In this document: piece by piece, positions 1 through 9,177 of the stretch
Position numbering within the stretch: position 1 is the stretch's first letter
How the letters are laid out: every line of letters starts with the position of its first letter
Assembly: GCA_018402565.1 (NCBI GenBank)
Contig: JAGYIQ010000006.1
Span: 310,001-374,000 of the forward strand
Reading direction: 5' to 3'
DNA: 64,000 nucleotides
Origin: Pirellulaceae bacterium
GTDB lineage: Bacteria; Planctomycetota; Planctomycetia; Pirellulales; Pirellulaceae
The notes under the pieces: generated by a model
What the model saw: the letters and a program-made list of their open reading frames with translations, nothing else
The model's database searches: none
Told to the model about the DNA's origin: nothing
Program-made: the position numbers and the translations under genes

Positions 1-1226
1 GAATAGACCGTTCGCCCGAACTCGCCACCCCAGACGACCAGGGTGCTGTCCAGCAGGCCACGGCGTTTCAGGTCCTTGACCAGGGCCGCGTTGGCTTGAT
101 CGGTCTGTTTGCATTGATTGCCCAATTGATAGGGCAAGCTGCCGTGTTGATCCCAGCCCCGATGCAGCAGTTGCACTGCTCGTACGCCGCGTTCCACCAA
201 TCGCCTTGCCAACAAAGCGCTGTGGGCGTAGGTTCCAGGAATGGTTACGTCGGGACCGTACAACTCCAACGTTTCTTGCGTCTCTTGCGAGATGTCGGTC
301 AACTCCGGCACACTCGTCTGCATCCGGAACGCCATTTCGTACTGGGCGATGCGTGTCGCCGTTTCGGGATCTCCCAACCGCTGGTAGTTGAGTTGATTGA
401 GCTCGCCCAACGAGTCCAACATGGTGCGTCGATCATTCCCAGTCACTCCAGGCGGGTTTTTGAGATAGAGGACAGGATCGCCGGAGCCGCGCAAGGCTAC
501 ACCGGTATACTTCGTCGACAGGAATCCGCTGCCCCACATCCGTTCGTACAACGCTTGGCCATTGCTGTCGGCCGGGAACTGGGGTGTGAATACCACAAAT
601 GCGGGCAGGTCATTGTTCTCGCTGCCCAGGCCATACGCGAGCCATGCGCCGACACTCGGGCGACCCGGAATTTCAGAGCCCGTCATCACGTAGGTGCAGG
701 CTGGATCGTGATTGATGGCGTTGGTATGAACCGTCTTGATCAGGCTGATCTCGTCCACAATCTCGGACGTAAACGGCAGCAAATCATGGTTGACCCACAT
801 GCCGGACTCTCCGGCTTGTCGGAAATTGAACTTCGACGGTGCGACCGGGAAGCGGGTTTGGCCGCTGGTCATGGTCGAGAGCCGTTGCCCGCCCTGCACA
901 CTGGGGGGGAGCTCTTTGTCAAAGTAGTCGTTCAGAACCGGCTTGTAGTCCCACATGTCGATTTGAGATGGACCACCGTTGGCGTGCAGGTAGATGATCG
1001 ACTTCGCGGTCGGCGGGAAGTGCGGCAGACCGGGCAGTGGCGGATGAACCCGGTCGGGTCCCACGTCATGCGCCTGAGCATCGCGTGCTTGGGCCCACGA
1101 CGATTGGCCAGGGACGATCGAGCCGCCCGCCAGCATACCAGCGACCAAGCCGCCCAAACGCAGGCCGGACGTGCCAAAGAAATTGCGCCGAGTTTGCTGT
1201 AATTGCCACTGCTTGAGCGGATCCAT
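1..1226 (-). CDS. DUF1501 family protein (partial, 3' end beyond window)
   Basis: 408 codons are visible; the C-terminus lies beyond base 1. The protein opens with a twin-arginine-like segment (TRRNFFGTSGLRLGGLVAGML), which suggests Tat export. It then shows typical DUF1501 stretches: SIIYLHANGGPSQIDMWDYK near residue 80 and STLVVWGGEFGRT near the visible end. DUF1501 is related to the alkaline phosphatase/sulfatase superfamily, but its biochemical role is not established. The ATG at 1226 lies three bases after the TGA of the PSCyt/PSD1 gene, so the two are almost certainly co-transcribed, which is the classic planctomycete pairing. The substrate is unknown; secreted polymer catabolism is often proposed for these pairs and is only an inference here. 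Confidence 0.9.
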   Translation of the reverse strand, partial: MDPLKQWQLQQTRRNFFGTSGLRLGGLVAGMLAGGSIVPGQSSWAQARDAQAHDVGPDRVHPPLPGLPHFPPTAKSIIYLHANGGPSQIDMWDYKPVLNDYFDKELPPSVQGGQRLSTMTSGQTRFPVAPSKFNFRQAGESGMWVNHDLLPFTSEIVDEISLIKTVHTNAINHDPACTYVMTGSEIPGRPSVGAWLAYGLGSENNDLPAFVVFTPQFPADSNGQALYERMWGSGFLSTKYTGVALRGSGDPVLYLKNPPGVTGNDRRTMLDSLGELNQLNYQRLGDPETATRIAQYEMAFRMQTSVPELTDISQETQETLELYGPDVTIPGTYAHSALLARRLVERGVRAVQLLHRGWDQHGSLPYQLGNQCKQTDQANAALVKDLKRRGLLDSTLVVWGGEFGRTVY

Positions 1227-1229
1227 GAT

Positions 1230-4200
1230 TCAGTTCCTGGTTAGGGTTTCGTCGAGATTCAACAAGGTGGCACACAACAAGCTATACGCAGCCAATTCCG
1301 CAGCATCCAGGGTCGAGTCGACAGGACTTTCGCCCATGGCCAACAATTGTTGGGCAGCCGCGGAGTCGGCTTGATACCGAGTGTGATGTTGTTGCAGTTG
1401 GCGTTGCAAGATTTGCAATTCTTGGTCCGTGGCCGGCCGGGCCAACACGGTGCTGGCTGCAAACTGTAGCCGAGCGATTGCGGTGTCGCCGCCCGACTTG
1501 AGGACCTTGGTCGCCAAGACTCGCGCCGCCTCGACGTGCTGGACGTCGTTCATCAACTGGAGGGCTTGCAGCGGCGTGTTGCTGCGTCCGCGAACCGAAC
1601 AGGTTTGTTCGCGATTCGGCGCATCAAAATTGGACATGAACGGCGGTGGCGCGGTCCGCTTGAGGAAGGTGTAGATGCTGCGACGGTACAAGGCCGAACC
1701 GGTGTCTTGCGAATAGAACCGCGTGTTTGAGCCCACAAAGCCGACCGGCTCCCAGATATTGGCGGGTTGGTAGGGTTTGACGCCTTTGCCGCCCATATCG
1801 GGTACCAACAAACCGCTGACCAACAAGGCGTTGTCGCGAACTTGTTCCGCCGCCAAGCGTGGCCGAGTCATTCGCGCGAGCAGTCGATTTTCGGGATCTC
1901 GTTCCAGCAGTTCGGGGGTCACCGCTGAGCTCTGTTTGAAGGTCTCGGAGGTGACGATGCGACGCACTAACGCTTTGACGTCCCAGCCGCTGTCTTGAAA
2001 CTCGCGTGCCAACCAATCGAGCAGTTCGGGATGCGACGGCGGTTCGCCTTGCGACCCGAAGTCGGACGGGGTCCGCACCAAGCCACTGCCGATCAATTGC
2101 TGCCACAGTCGATTGACGGCGACTCGCGCGGTCAGCGGGTGCTCGGGAGCGACCAACCAACGGGCCAAGTCCAAACGATTCGCTCGGCCGCGTCCCTCCG
2201 CTGGCACCAGCGGAGGTAGGATCGCGGGAACGGTGGGTTGGACCTCATCACCCGGTTGGTTGTACTGCCCACGCAACATGACATAGGCGGGCCGTGGCTG
2301 ATCCAGATCGCGGAAGATGAAGGTGCTGGGGAGGCCGGCCTCCAACTCGCGTTGCTGCTGTTCCAGCGACGCGATGGCTTGTTTGGTCGGTCCCAATTCC
2401 GCGGCGACCGCCTGACAATGCTGGGTGAGATAATGCAGCCGCAAGTTTTGGGCGGCGGGGGTATTCCGGTCCGCGGTCGGCCCTTGCTTTGCCACTTCGT
2501 GCAACTCACCTGGCAGACGTCCGTGGTCGTTTTGGATCTGTTTCCACCAGGCAACGAACGATTGCGAGGGATCGGCGGCCGGGTTGACCTCGCCGACCAC
2601 ACCGACTTGGTCCCAGTACACGGTTCCGCCATGTTGGGTCAGTGCGAATCCGGAGACATCATCGCCGGGCTGCAAGCCAACGGTGGTCACGGGAAACTCC
2701 AGACGCACCCAGGATCCGGCCGCGGGCAGCTCGCCCATCGAGACTCTTTCGTTGGTTCCTTTTGCTCCCCAATCGATAATCTCATAATTGCCCCACACGG
2801 CGCGGTGCTTCCAGCCACCCTTGTTGAATTGCACCATGATGGCTTGCGGCAAATCGGCAGGTTCCAAGTAGACATGGGCGACAAACTTGGCTTGTGAGGG
2901 AAGTTTTAAAGGAGTGCCATCGGTTTCCCAGACGTCTTGTGCCAGGCCCGCGTCGCGGCGTCGCAGTAGCTTTTCGCCACTGGACGGAGTTGGCTGGGGA
3001 GCGGTCGTGGCAATCAACTCCGTTGGATGGCCGGGGCTGGCGAAGAGGCGTCCACCGGCGGGAAATTCATCGTCCATCCACCACTGCTCGATGAACGTCG
3101 CCTGCGGCAGTGGTGACTGTTCCGCCGGATCGGAATACGCCACTGAGGAGGCCTGCTCGAGCAGAGTCGCACGAGCTTGCTGCAGGGATTGCTGCAATTC
3201 ATTCATTTTCGCTTTGTCGTTGGGCGATTCGATCCGCATTACAGGGGCCGTCAACAAGGCGTTGCCGTCCATAGCGGGGTCAGCGGCGGAGTAGAAGAAC
3301 GCATACAACGAGTAGAACTCGGCCTGGGAGATCGGATCGAACTTGTGGTCGTGACAGGCAGCGCAACCAGCGGTCAGCCCCAGCCAAGTGTCGGCCGTGG
3401 TACTGGCTCGTTCCACCGCGTACCGAAACAACCACTCGGCGTCGATCGAGCCGCCCTCGCCGGTCGTCACGTTGCAGCGATTGAAGCCGGTGGCAATCAA
3501 TTGCTCTTGAGAGGGGGCCGGCAACAAGTCGCCCGCTAACTGCTCGATGGTGAACTGATCGAAGGGCTGGTTCCGGTTGAAGCTTTGGATCACCCAGTCG
3601 CGATAGGCCCACATTTGGCGTTCGTTGTCCAAGTGCATGCCGTGGGTGTCGGCGTAGCGAGCCAAGTCCAACCAATGCCGAGCCATCTCTTCGCCGTAAT
3701 GGGGCGATGCGAGCAGCCGATCGACCCACTTTTCGTACACGTCTGGGGCGGGATCGGCCATGTATTCGGCGACCTGATCCGGAGTCGGCGGTAAACCCGT
3801 CAACGCAAAGCTCAAGCGACGCAGCAAAGTAGCGGGATCCGCCGGCGGGGCCGCCGTCAGGCCCTCCTCCGCCAAACGCTGGCGAACGAAGGCATCGATC
3901 GGCTGGGTGACGTCGGCCAGGTTTGGGACGTCGACTGGAGCGGGAATGGGCTCGAATGCCCAGTGCCCCTCGTAGACCGCACCTTGCAGAATCCACTGTC
4001 GCAACAACTCTCGCTCTTCGTCACTGATCGATTTATGGGTATGCGGCGGAGGCATCTGCAGATCGCTGTCCGTGCTGATGACGCGCTGCCACAGTTCGCT
4101 GGCAGCGAGGTCGCCCGCCACGATCGCGCCATTAGCGTCGTCGGGTGGAACATCCAAACGCAGATCGGCTTCGCGGTGCGTCGGGTCGAAACCGTGGCAG

Positions 4201-4469
4201 GCAAAGCACTTGTCCGAGAGGATCGGTCGGATGTCGCGATTGAAGCTGATCTTTGCCGGGTCGTCCGCCAGGGGTTGTGCGACTTCGGCTGCTGCTGCGG
4301 CTGTCGGCAATGATTCCCAACCTGTTGCAGGTCGGACGCTTGCCAACAAAGGGAGGAGCAAGACCGTGGCCAAGCCGAGACAGAGTCGAGGGCCTCGTGC
4401 CATTCGCCAAGCGGCGGAGCCAGAAGCGACCAGAGGAATCATCGAGCGATCTTGCGCGGTGCTGGACAT
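1230..4469 (-). CDS. Planctomycete cytochrome-like PSCyt1-PSCyt2-PSD1 (DUF1549/DUF1553) protein
   Basis: 1079 residues. An N-terminal hydrophobic stretch (LCLGLATVLLLPLLASV, about residues 29-45) looks like a signal peptide. A first haem-type CxxCH motif, CFACHG, occurs near residue 90 (PSCyt1), followed by DUF1549 (PSCyt2) with a second motif, CAACHDHKFDP, near residue 375. A carbohydrate-binding-like middle part and a C-terminal DUF1553 (PSD1) carrying HPLTARVAVNRLWQQL and QALQLMNDVQHVEAAR complete the domain order. The family is expanded in planctomycetes and is probably exported; its function is not experimentally settled. It precedes the DUF1501 gene with a 3-bp gap. Confidence 0.92.
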   Translation of the reverse strand: MSSTAQDRSMIPLVASGSAAWRMARGPRLCLGLATVLLLPLLASVRPATGWESLPTAAAAAEVAQPLADDPAKISFNRDIRPILSDKCFACHGFDPTHREADLRLDVPPDDANGAIVAGDLAASELWQRVISTDSDLQMPPPHTHKSISDEERELLRQWILQGAVYEGHWAFEPIPAPVDVPNLADVTQPIDAFVRQRLAEEGLTAAPPADPATLLRRLSFALTGLPPTPDQVAEYMADPAPDVYEKWVDRLLASPHYGEEMARHWLDLARYADTHGMHLDNERQMWAYRDWVIQSFNRNQPFDQFTIEQLAGDLLPAPSQEQLIATGFNRCNVTTGEGGSIDAEWLFRYAVERASTTADTWLGLTAGCAACHDHKFDPISQAEFYSLYAFFYSAADPAMDGNALLTAPVMRIESPNDKAKMNELQQSLQQARATLLEQASSVAYSDPAEQSPLPQATFIEQWWMDDEFPAGGRLFASPGHPTELIATTAPQPTPSSGEKLLRRRDAGLAQDVWETDGTPLKLPSQAKFVAHVYLEPADLPQAIMVQFNKGGWKHRAVWGNYEIIDWGAKGTNERVSMGELPAAGSWVRLEFPVTTVGLQPGDDVSGFALTQHGGTVYWDQVGVVGEVNPAADPSQSFVAWWKQIQNDHGRLPGELHEVAKQGPTADRNTPAAQNLRLHYLTQHCQAVAAELGPTKQAIASLEQQQRELEAGLPSTFIFRDLDQPRPAYVMLRGQYNQPGDEVQPTVPAILPPLVPAEGRGRANRLDLARWLVAPEHPLTARVAVNRLWQQLIGSGLVRTPSDFGSQGEPPSHPELLDWLAREFQDSGWDVKALVRRIVTSETFKQSSAVTPELLERDPENRLLARMTRPRLAAEQVRDNALLVSGLLVPDMGGKGVKPYQPANIWEPVGFVGSNTRFYSQDTGSALYRRSIYTFLKRTAPPPFMSNFDAPNREQTCSVRGRSNTPLQALQLMNDVQHVEAARVLATKVLKSGGDTAIARLQFAASTVLARPATDQELQILQRQLQQHHTRYQADSAAAQQLLAMGESPVDSTLDAAELAAYSLLCATLLNLDETLTRN

Positions 4470-4827
4470 TCGCGGAATCTCCTGAGTTGACGCTACTGCA
4501 GCGGCACGTCAACGAGGGCCAAGTTGGGCGGGGTGTTTTTTGGGGGCGGGGGGCAATCAAGTGACCTAGGGCTTAGGGACACGTTTCGCCTTGGGGTCGT
4601 TCACGAGGCGGATCTGGCATAGGCCGGGTTGGCCTGGGCCACGCGATCGACCCTCTTAATATACTCACAATCGGCTGCAGAATACAGTCGACCGAGCGTT
4701 ACCTAGAGAAGTTCGAGAATCCCGGACGCGACGGCTAATCGCCGTAGTGCCTCGAACACGGGCAGTGTCTTCCGGTGCCCTAACGGCGAATTAGCAGCCG
4801 CACAGGCGAACGCGGCCGCGCGGGTCA
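4470..4827. other. Intergenic region without a recognisable gene
   Basis: About 360 bp between two minus-strand genes. It should carry the promoter of the PSCyt/DUF1501 pair, but I could not pick a convincing -35/-10. Close to the stop codon of the acyl carrier gene (about 4727-4800) there are short inverted repeats built on CGGC-TAATC-GCCG and CTAA-CGGCGAA-TTAG. They could form hairpins but have no T-run. Confidence 0.4.
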
Positions 4828-5211
4828 TCAGGCGCAATGACGACGCGAGGTATCGATTTTCTGATTGATGTACGAGCAGACCGACGCGACCGTTTCCAGT
4901 TCCTCGATGTCGTCATGGTCGATCGAGATGCCAAACTCCTGCTCCAATCGCATCAACAACTCGATGGTACCCATGGAGTCGCCGATCTCATTCAACCGCG
5001 AGGAGCCGCGAATGATATTGCGGTCGTAGGAGAATGTGGTGGCCATGGCGGTTCGGAGAAACGACTCGATGGCCTCCAGGCGAGTGACCGAGTGCCCACA
5101 GTGCGGGCAGTTCTGCTCTTGATTGACCAGCAAAAAGTCGAACACTTGATCGCAGTGATGGCAGCCGATGGTCAGGTGCATGCCCTTGGGTGAACCGTTC
5201 GAGGTGGTCAT
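4828..5211 (-). CDS. Acyl carrier protein with N-terminal zinc ribbon
   Basis: 127 residues. The C-terminal half is an acyl carrier protein: the phosphopantetheine-attachment Ser79 sits in GDSM (canonical DSL), followed by IELLMRLEQEFGISIDHDDI and a helix IV. The N-terminal ~45 residues form a separate CxxC...CxxC unit (Cys17, Cys20, Cys35, Cys38), a likely zinc ribbon. A standard ACP is about 80 residues with no metal site. A good ribosome-binding site (AAGGAAGA) precedes the ATG at 5211. No fatty-acid or polyketide synthase gene adjoins it, so the acyl chain it carries is unknown. The metal-site role (docking or folding) is inference. Confidence 0.82.
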   Translation of the reverse strand: MTTSNGSPKGMHLTIGCHHCDQVFDFLLVNQEQNCPHCGHSVTRLEAIESFLRTAMATTFSYDRNIIRGSSRLNEIGDSMGTIELLMRLEQEFGISIDHDDIEELETVASVCSYINQKIDTSRRHCA

Positions 5212-5524
5212 TGACTGATCTTCCTTTACAAGGTCCCTGGTGGAGGCTGCGTCCCGTTGTTCGCGTCAGCCCGTTTCGGCAATTCTGACCGACCAAAACG
5301 CTCGGAATAGGCGTCCGTTAGAATAACGATTCGCCTAGGCTCGGGTAAGGGCAAGTCCCAGATAACATCGGTATTTCGGCGAATCGGATCCAAATAATCT
5401 GATTAGCTAAAGTCGCGGGCCTGGCCCCAGGTCGATGCGGCCGCAGGCAACCAGTCCGAACGCCTGTTTCGTACGGCGGAAGAAGACGTTCCGATTGGGG
5501 CGGAACGTGCCAGCGGAACGCCGC
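5212..5524. other. Intergenic region
   Basis: About 310 bp between the acyl carrier gene and the end of tyrA. It includes an imperfect inverted repeat TAGGCG...CGCCTA near 5308-5337, without a T-run. No gene is visible. Confidence 0.3.
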
Positions 5525-6685
5525 TTATGGGTCTTCAATCACAATCAGATCGCGAAGTTCCGCCGAGTTCCGCATTTCGCACAGAGCCTTCTGCACCGGG
5601 AGGCTGTCGCGTGGGCCAGTCAGGCCTAAATGGAAGCTGAAGCCATCGTAATCATCAGTCTTAAACGAGTGCAGGCCGCTGAGGTTGACCCCGTGTTTGG
5701 ATAGGACCGCGAGGATCTTCTCCAGCAGGCCGGGCTGGTCGCGCCGCGTGTGCACGATTTTACTGTTCTCGGCGTTCAGATCCGCCATGACCCGAGACAT
5801 CTGCAGGAAGCCCTTCATGCCGGATTGGATGTTCCTGCTCTTGAACTGCTGGCGGCCGCGATTCAGACGCTCGACAATGGCGGTTCGGTCGCCCTCGCGA
5901 ACCTCGACCATCAAGTCTTGGGCCTGACGCCGCAGCTCTTCCAAGACGACGACGGTGTGCTGGCGATTCGCAATTTGAATGTCCGCGTAGAGCTCTGGGT
6001 GCGCGGCCAGGATTCGGGACATGGCCGCCACCGCCAGGCGATACGGCGGCGTTGCGAAATGTTCGATTTCACTCACGCTCAGCCCATGAGCCTCCAGACC
6101 TTGAAAGGTGCCGATCATCATCATCGACAAAGCATGCGGCAGGGCTTGCACGTAGGCCATGATCCGATCGTGTTCGACCGGGTCCGTCACGTACGGCCGG
6201 GCCTGCATGGCGTTCAGGAATCCGAACAGAAACGGCTCCCATTCCGGGCGAGTCAGACGACCGAAACACACGGCGACGGTTTGCCCGTTCCAGTTCGGTA
6301 GGTCGGGGCCACACAACGGATGCAGACCAATGACGTCGGCGCGGGAAGCTAGCATGGCCTGCAGCACCTCGGCCTTTAGGCTGGTGATATCCAGCCACAG
6401 TTGGCCGCTGCGGCTGTGGGGACAGGCAGATTTGATGGTCGCCAGGGTCTCGTGGATGGGGACACAGAAAATCACCACGTCGGATCGATCGATGACCTCC
6501 GCCAGGCTGGGGTGTTCCCCCACCACGTCGGTTCCGATCACCTGTTGCCCCAGTTCCGCAAATCGTCTAGCCAGCCATTGACCGTAGCGGCCCGCGATCC
6601 CGACGATCCCGATCGTCCTGCCCCCCCCGGGGAGACCCCCCGATCCGGGGACAGGACACTTCCCTGCGGCGTCCGGCGGGTCCAT
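5525..6685 (-). CDS. tyrA: Prephenate dehydrogenase with C-terminal ACT domain
   Basis: 386 residues from the ATG at 6685. Prephenate dehydrogenase oxidatively decarboxylates prephenate to 4-hydroxyphenylpyruvate in tyrosine synthesis. The Rossmann nucleotide site is IGIVGIAGRYGQWLARRF. The substrate half contains the HPLCGP and QALPHALSMMMIG blocks, with a likely catalytic His. Near residue 310 an ACT domain begins (SKIVHTRRDQPGLLEKILAVL), suggesting allosteric feedback, probably by tyrosine. The first ~22 residues are Pro/Gly-rich and derive from the flanking repeat island. An in-frame TTG at 6700 starts inside a repeat copy, so the true N-terminus is uncertain. Confidence 0.88.
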   Translation of the reverse strand: MDPPDAAGKCPVPGSGGLPGGGRTIGIVGIAGRYGQWLARRFAELGQQVIGTDVVGEHPSLAEVIDRSDVVIFCVPIHETLATIKSACPHSRSGQLWLDITSLKAEVLQAMLASRADVIGLHPLCGPDLPNWNGQTVAVCFGRLTRPEWEPFLFGFLNAMQARPYVTDPVEHDRIMAYVQALPHALSMMMIGTFQGLEAHGLSVSEIEHFATPPYRLAVAAMSRILAAHPELYADIQIANRQHTVVVLEELRRQAQDLMVEVREGDRTAIVERLNRGRQQFKSRNIQSGMKGFLQMSRVMADLNAENSKIVHTRRDQPGLLEKILAVLSKHGVNLSGLHSFKTDDYDGFSFHLGLTGPRDSLPVQKALCEMRNSAELRDLIVIEDP

Positions 6686-6690
6686 TTCGG

Positions 6691-7990
6691 GGCCAGGCAA
6701 ATTCCGGCTCGGTTCCGAATCGGGGTCAGGTAAATTCCGGCCGCCCGCCAGATCCGGCGTGGGACCAGCATGGGTCCGGATCCGAAGCGGGGCCAGGCAA
6801 ATTCCGGCTGCCGGCCAGATCCGGAGCGGGGCCAGGCAAATTCCGGTTCCGTTTCGGAGCGGGGTCAGGTAAATTCCGGCCGCCCGCCAGATCCGGCGTG
6901 GGGCCAGGCAAATTCCCGGTGCCCACTACGCTTCCGGGTGGGGCCAGGCAAATTCCGGTTCGGGTCCGAATCGGGGTCAGGCAAATTCCGGCTGCCCGCC
7001 AGATCCAGACGTGGGGCCAGGCAAATTCTGGCTGCCCCTACGCTTCCGGGTGGGGCCAGGCAAATTCCGGTTCGGGTCAGAATCGGGGTCAGGCGAATTC
7101 GAGTCGAGGCCGGACTGCGGGGTGGGTTTCCCGCCCCGCTTGCTCGACTTCGAACGCCGCGGGGTGGGGTCAGACGCGGGGGCAGACGCGGGGCCAGGCA
7201 AATTCCGGTTTGGGTCCGAATCGGGGTCAGACAAATTCCGACCGCCCGCCAGATCCGGCGTGGGGCCAGGCAAGTCAGATTAGCGGGAGGGTCAGGGCCA
7301 GGCTCTCGGAGGCCGGGCAGATCTGGGCAGGAACGAGGCAGATTCCGGTTGAGGGGCTGCTTCTTGGCCATGCTAGCGAAAAACCGGGAGTGGAGCTGGA
7401 GCGTTTGCCGGCCGGGCCGTGGGCCTGGCTAGGTTGTCGGGGGGGCCTGGCGAGGCAGACGCTGGCGGGCCGACGGGACCAATCTGCCGAAGCCTAGCTC
7501 ACGGGACACTAGCATGTCGAGTGATTCCGCACCATTGACGAAAGTCGCTAGCAAAGGAATCAGGCGTGGGGACAGGCAAATTCCTGGCGGGGTTCTGAGT
7601 CGGGGGCAGGCAGATTCCGGCTGGGGACAGGCAAATTCCGGTTCGCCACTGGCTGGGGACAGGCAAATTCTGGTTACCAGATCTGGCGTGGGGCCAGGCT
7701 GATTCCAGGTGAGGCAAGCGTGGAGCCAGGCAGGTCCCGGGGTGCAGACGTGGGGACAGGAGCAGACGTGGGGACAGGCAAATTCCGGGCGAGGTTCTGA
7801 GTCGGGGGCAGGCAGATGCCGGCTGGGGACAGGCAAATTCGGGTTCGCCAGAACTGGTGCGGGGCCAGGCAGATTCCGGGAATCAGACGTGGGGCCAGGC
7901 AAATTCCAGGTGGGGTTCTGAAGCGGGGACAGGTAGATTCCGGGTGCCAAATCTGGCGTGGGGCCAGGCAGATTCCGGTTGAGGGGCTGC
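6691..7990. repeat. Dense interspersed repeat island (GGGGCCAGGCAAATTCCGG family)
   Basis: More than 20 copies of a short motif, consensus GGGG(C/A/T)CAGGCAAATTCC with variants AGGTAAATTCC, AGGCAGATTCC and AGGCGAATTCG, are packed in two blocks (about 6691-7345 and 7565-7990). Spacing is irregular, often about 36-40 bp, with recurring linkers such as CGCCCGCCAGATCCGGCGTG. Several frames stay open on both strands because the repeat lacks stop codons, but translations are only Gly/Pro/Arg-rich repeats, so no protein is called. The island lies between divergent tyrA and the short-chain dehydrogenase gene and intrudes into the 5' end of tyrA. Confidence 0.9.
7336..7555 (+). repeat. Duplicated segment, copy 1
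   Basis: About 220 bp whose two ends match 7966-8249. The left end reads AGGCAGATTCCGGTTGAGG followed by GGCTGCTT-TTGGCCATGCTAGC. The right end reads TCGAGTGATTCCGCACCATT and ends in GCTAGCAAA. The interiors are GC-rich and diverged in length. Confidence 0.75.
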
Positions 7991-8249
7991 TTGTTGGCCA
8001 TGCTAGCGAGAAACCTTGAGTGGAGCGGGAGCATTGGCCGGGCGGGCCGTTCGGTGCCGAGGTTGACGGCCGGCCGGGCTGTGGAGCCGACGGGGCTGAC
8101 GGTGGGCCGGGCCGTGGGACTGCCAAGGTTGTCGTTGGACCGAGCGAGGCTGGAGCCGGTGGGCCGACTGGGCCAAAGTGCCGCTGCCGATGTCCCAACA
8201 CACTAGCATCTCGAGTGATTCCGCACCATTGAAGAATGTTGCTAGCAAA
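7966..8249 (+). repeat. Duplicated segment, copy 2
   Basis: About 284 bp sharing both end sequences with 7336-7555 but with a longer interior. Its right end runs up to the 5' region of the short-chain dehydrogenase gene. Confidence 0.75.
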
Positions 8250-8304
8250 TGTAGATTCTGCGGGGATGAATTCAGTCAACTCCGGCGACCAGCAAGGACT
8301 AGCA

Positions 8305-9117
8305 ATGAGCGGCCAAACCGATTCCGTTACCCCGTCATCCGAGGCAGTTGGGGGGGCCCATTGCCTGTCCCTGGCCGGGAAAGTCGCCTTGGTCACTGGC
8401 AATTCCACCGGACTGGGCAAGGAGATTGGGCTGGTATTGGGCCGAGCGGGTGCGGCGGTGCCGGTCAACTATTTTAACAACCGCGAGCGAGCGGAGCGGG
8501 CGGTAGCCGAGTACGAGGCGGCGGGTGTCCGGACAATGCTGCTCAAGGCGGACGCGACCTGCCCTGCCGACGTGGATCGCATGGTGAGCGAGATCGAGGC
8601 CCAATTTGGCTCGGTGGATATCCTCGTGCCCAACGCCACCTGCGAGCAGCCGCTGCGGCCGATCGAGGAGTACGATTGGGAGTTCTACCAGTCGATGATC
8701 GACTTCTTCCTCAAGAGTCCGTTCCTGTTGACCAAGCGAACCCTGCCGGCCATGAAGCAGCGACGGTACGGTCGGATCATCAATATCACCAGCGAGGTGT
8801 TCCACCGCGCGGTTTCGCCTTTCTCGGCCTACGTCGCGGCCAAAGGGGCTCAGATCGGTTGGTCCCGCAGCATGTCTCAGGAGCTGGCGCCGTTTGGCAT
8901 CACCGTCAACATGGTGGCACCCGGCTGGGTCCCCGTCGAGCGTCACGAGACGGACCCGCCTGAGATGAAGCAGAGCTATTTTTCGCTGATACCGGCGGGT
9001 CGCTGGGGCGTCCCGACAGATGTTGCCAACGCGGTCCTATTCTTGGCCTCGGAGCAAGCCGGTTTTGTGAACGGTCAAACGATTGCCGTCAACGGTGGCA
9101 TGACCGCTTGGATGTAA
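8305..9117 (+). CDS. SDR family oxidoreductase (3-oxoacyl-ACP reductase-like)
   Basis: 270 residues from the ATG at 8305, which has AAGGA six bases upstream. In-frame ATGs at 8236 and 8266 lie in or next to the repeat island and lack a ribosome-binding site. Classical short-chain dehydrogenase features are present: NAD(P)-binding TGNSTGLGKEIG, NAT at the NNAG position, active-site Ser in ITSEVF, and the SAYVAAKGA (YxxxK) motif. The tail FLASEQAGFVNGQTIAVNGG is typical of FabG-like enzymes. The substrate cannot be told from sequence. It is followed 60 bp later by purH on the same strand, but a functional link is not evident. Confidence 0.88.
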   Translation: MSGQTDSVTPSSEAVGGAHCLSLAGKVALVTGNSTGLGKEIGLVLGRAGAAVPVNYFNNRERAERAVAEYEAAGVRTMLLKADATCPADVDRMVSEIEAQFGSVDILVPNATCEQPLRPIEEYDWEFYQSMIDFFLKSPFLLTKRTLPAMKQRRYGRIINITSEVFHRAVSPFSAYVAAKGAQIGWSRSMSQELAPFGITVNMVAPGWVPVERHETDPPEMKQSYFSLIPAGRWGVPTDVANAVLFLASEQAGFVNGQTIAVNGGMTAWM

Positions 9118-9177
9118 ACCACGCGCGGCCAGAAACTTGGCCGCTGGTGACCATGGATTGGAAGGAATGCGACAACG

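Noticed and set aside
6770..7497. Long open frames on both strands in the repeat island (Gly/Pro/Arg-rich products)
   Set aside because: They arise because the repeat lacks stops in several frames; the products are pure repeat translations with no ribosome-binding sites.
6691..7990. CRISPR-like array of short repeats
   Set aside because: Repeats are only ~15-20 bp with many variants, spacing is irregular, the inter-repeat segments are themselves repeated, and no cas genes are present.
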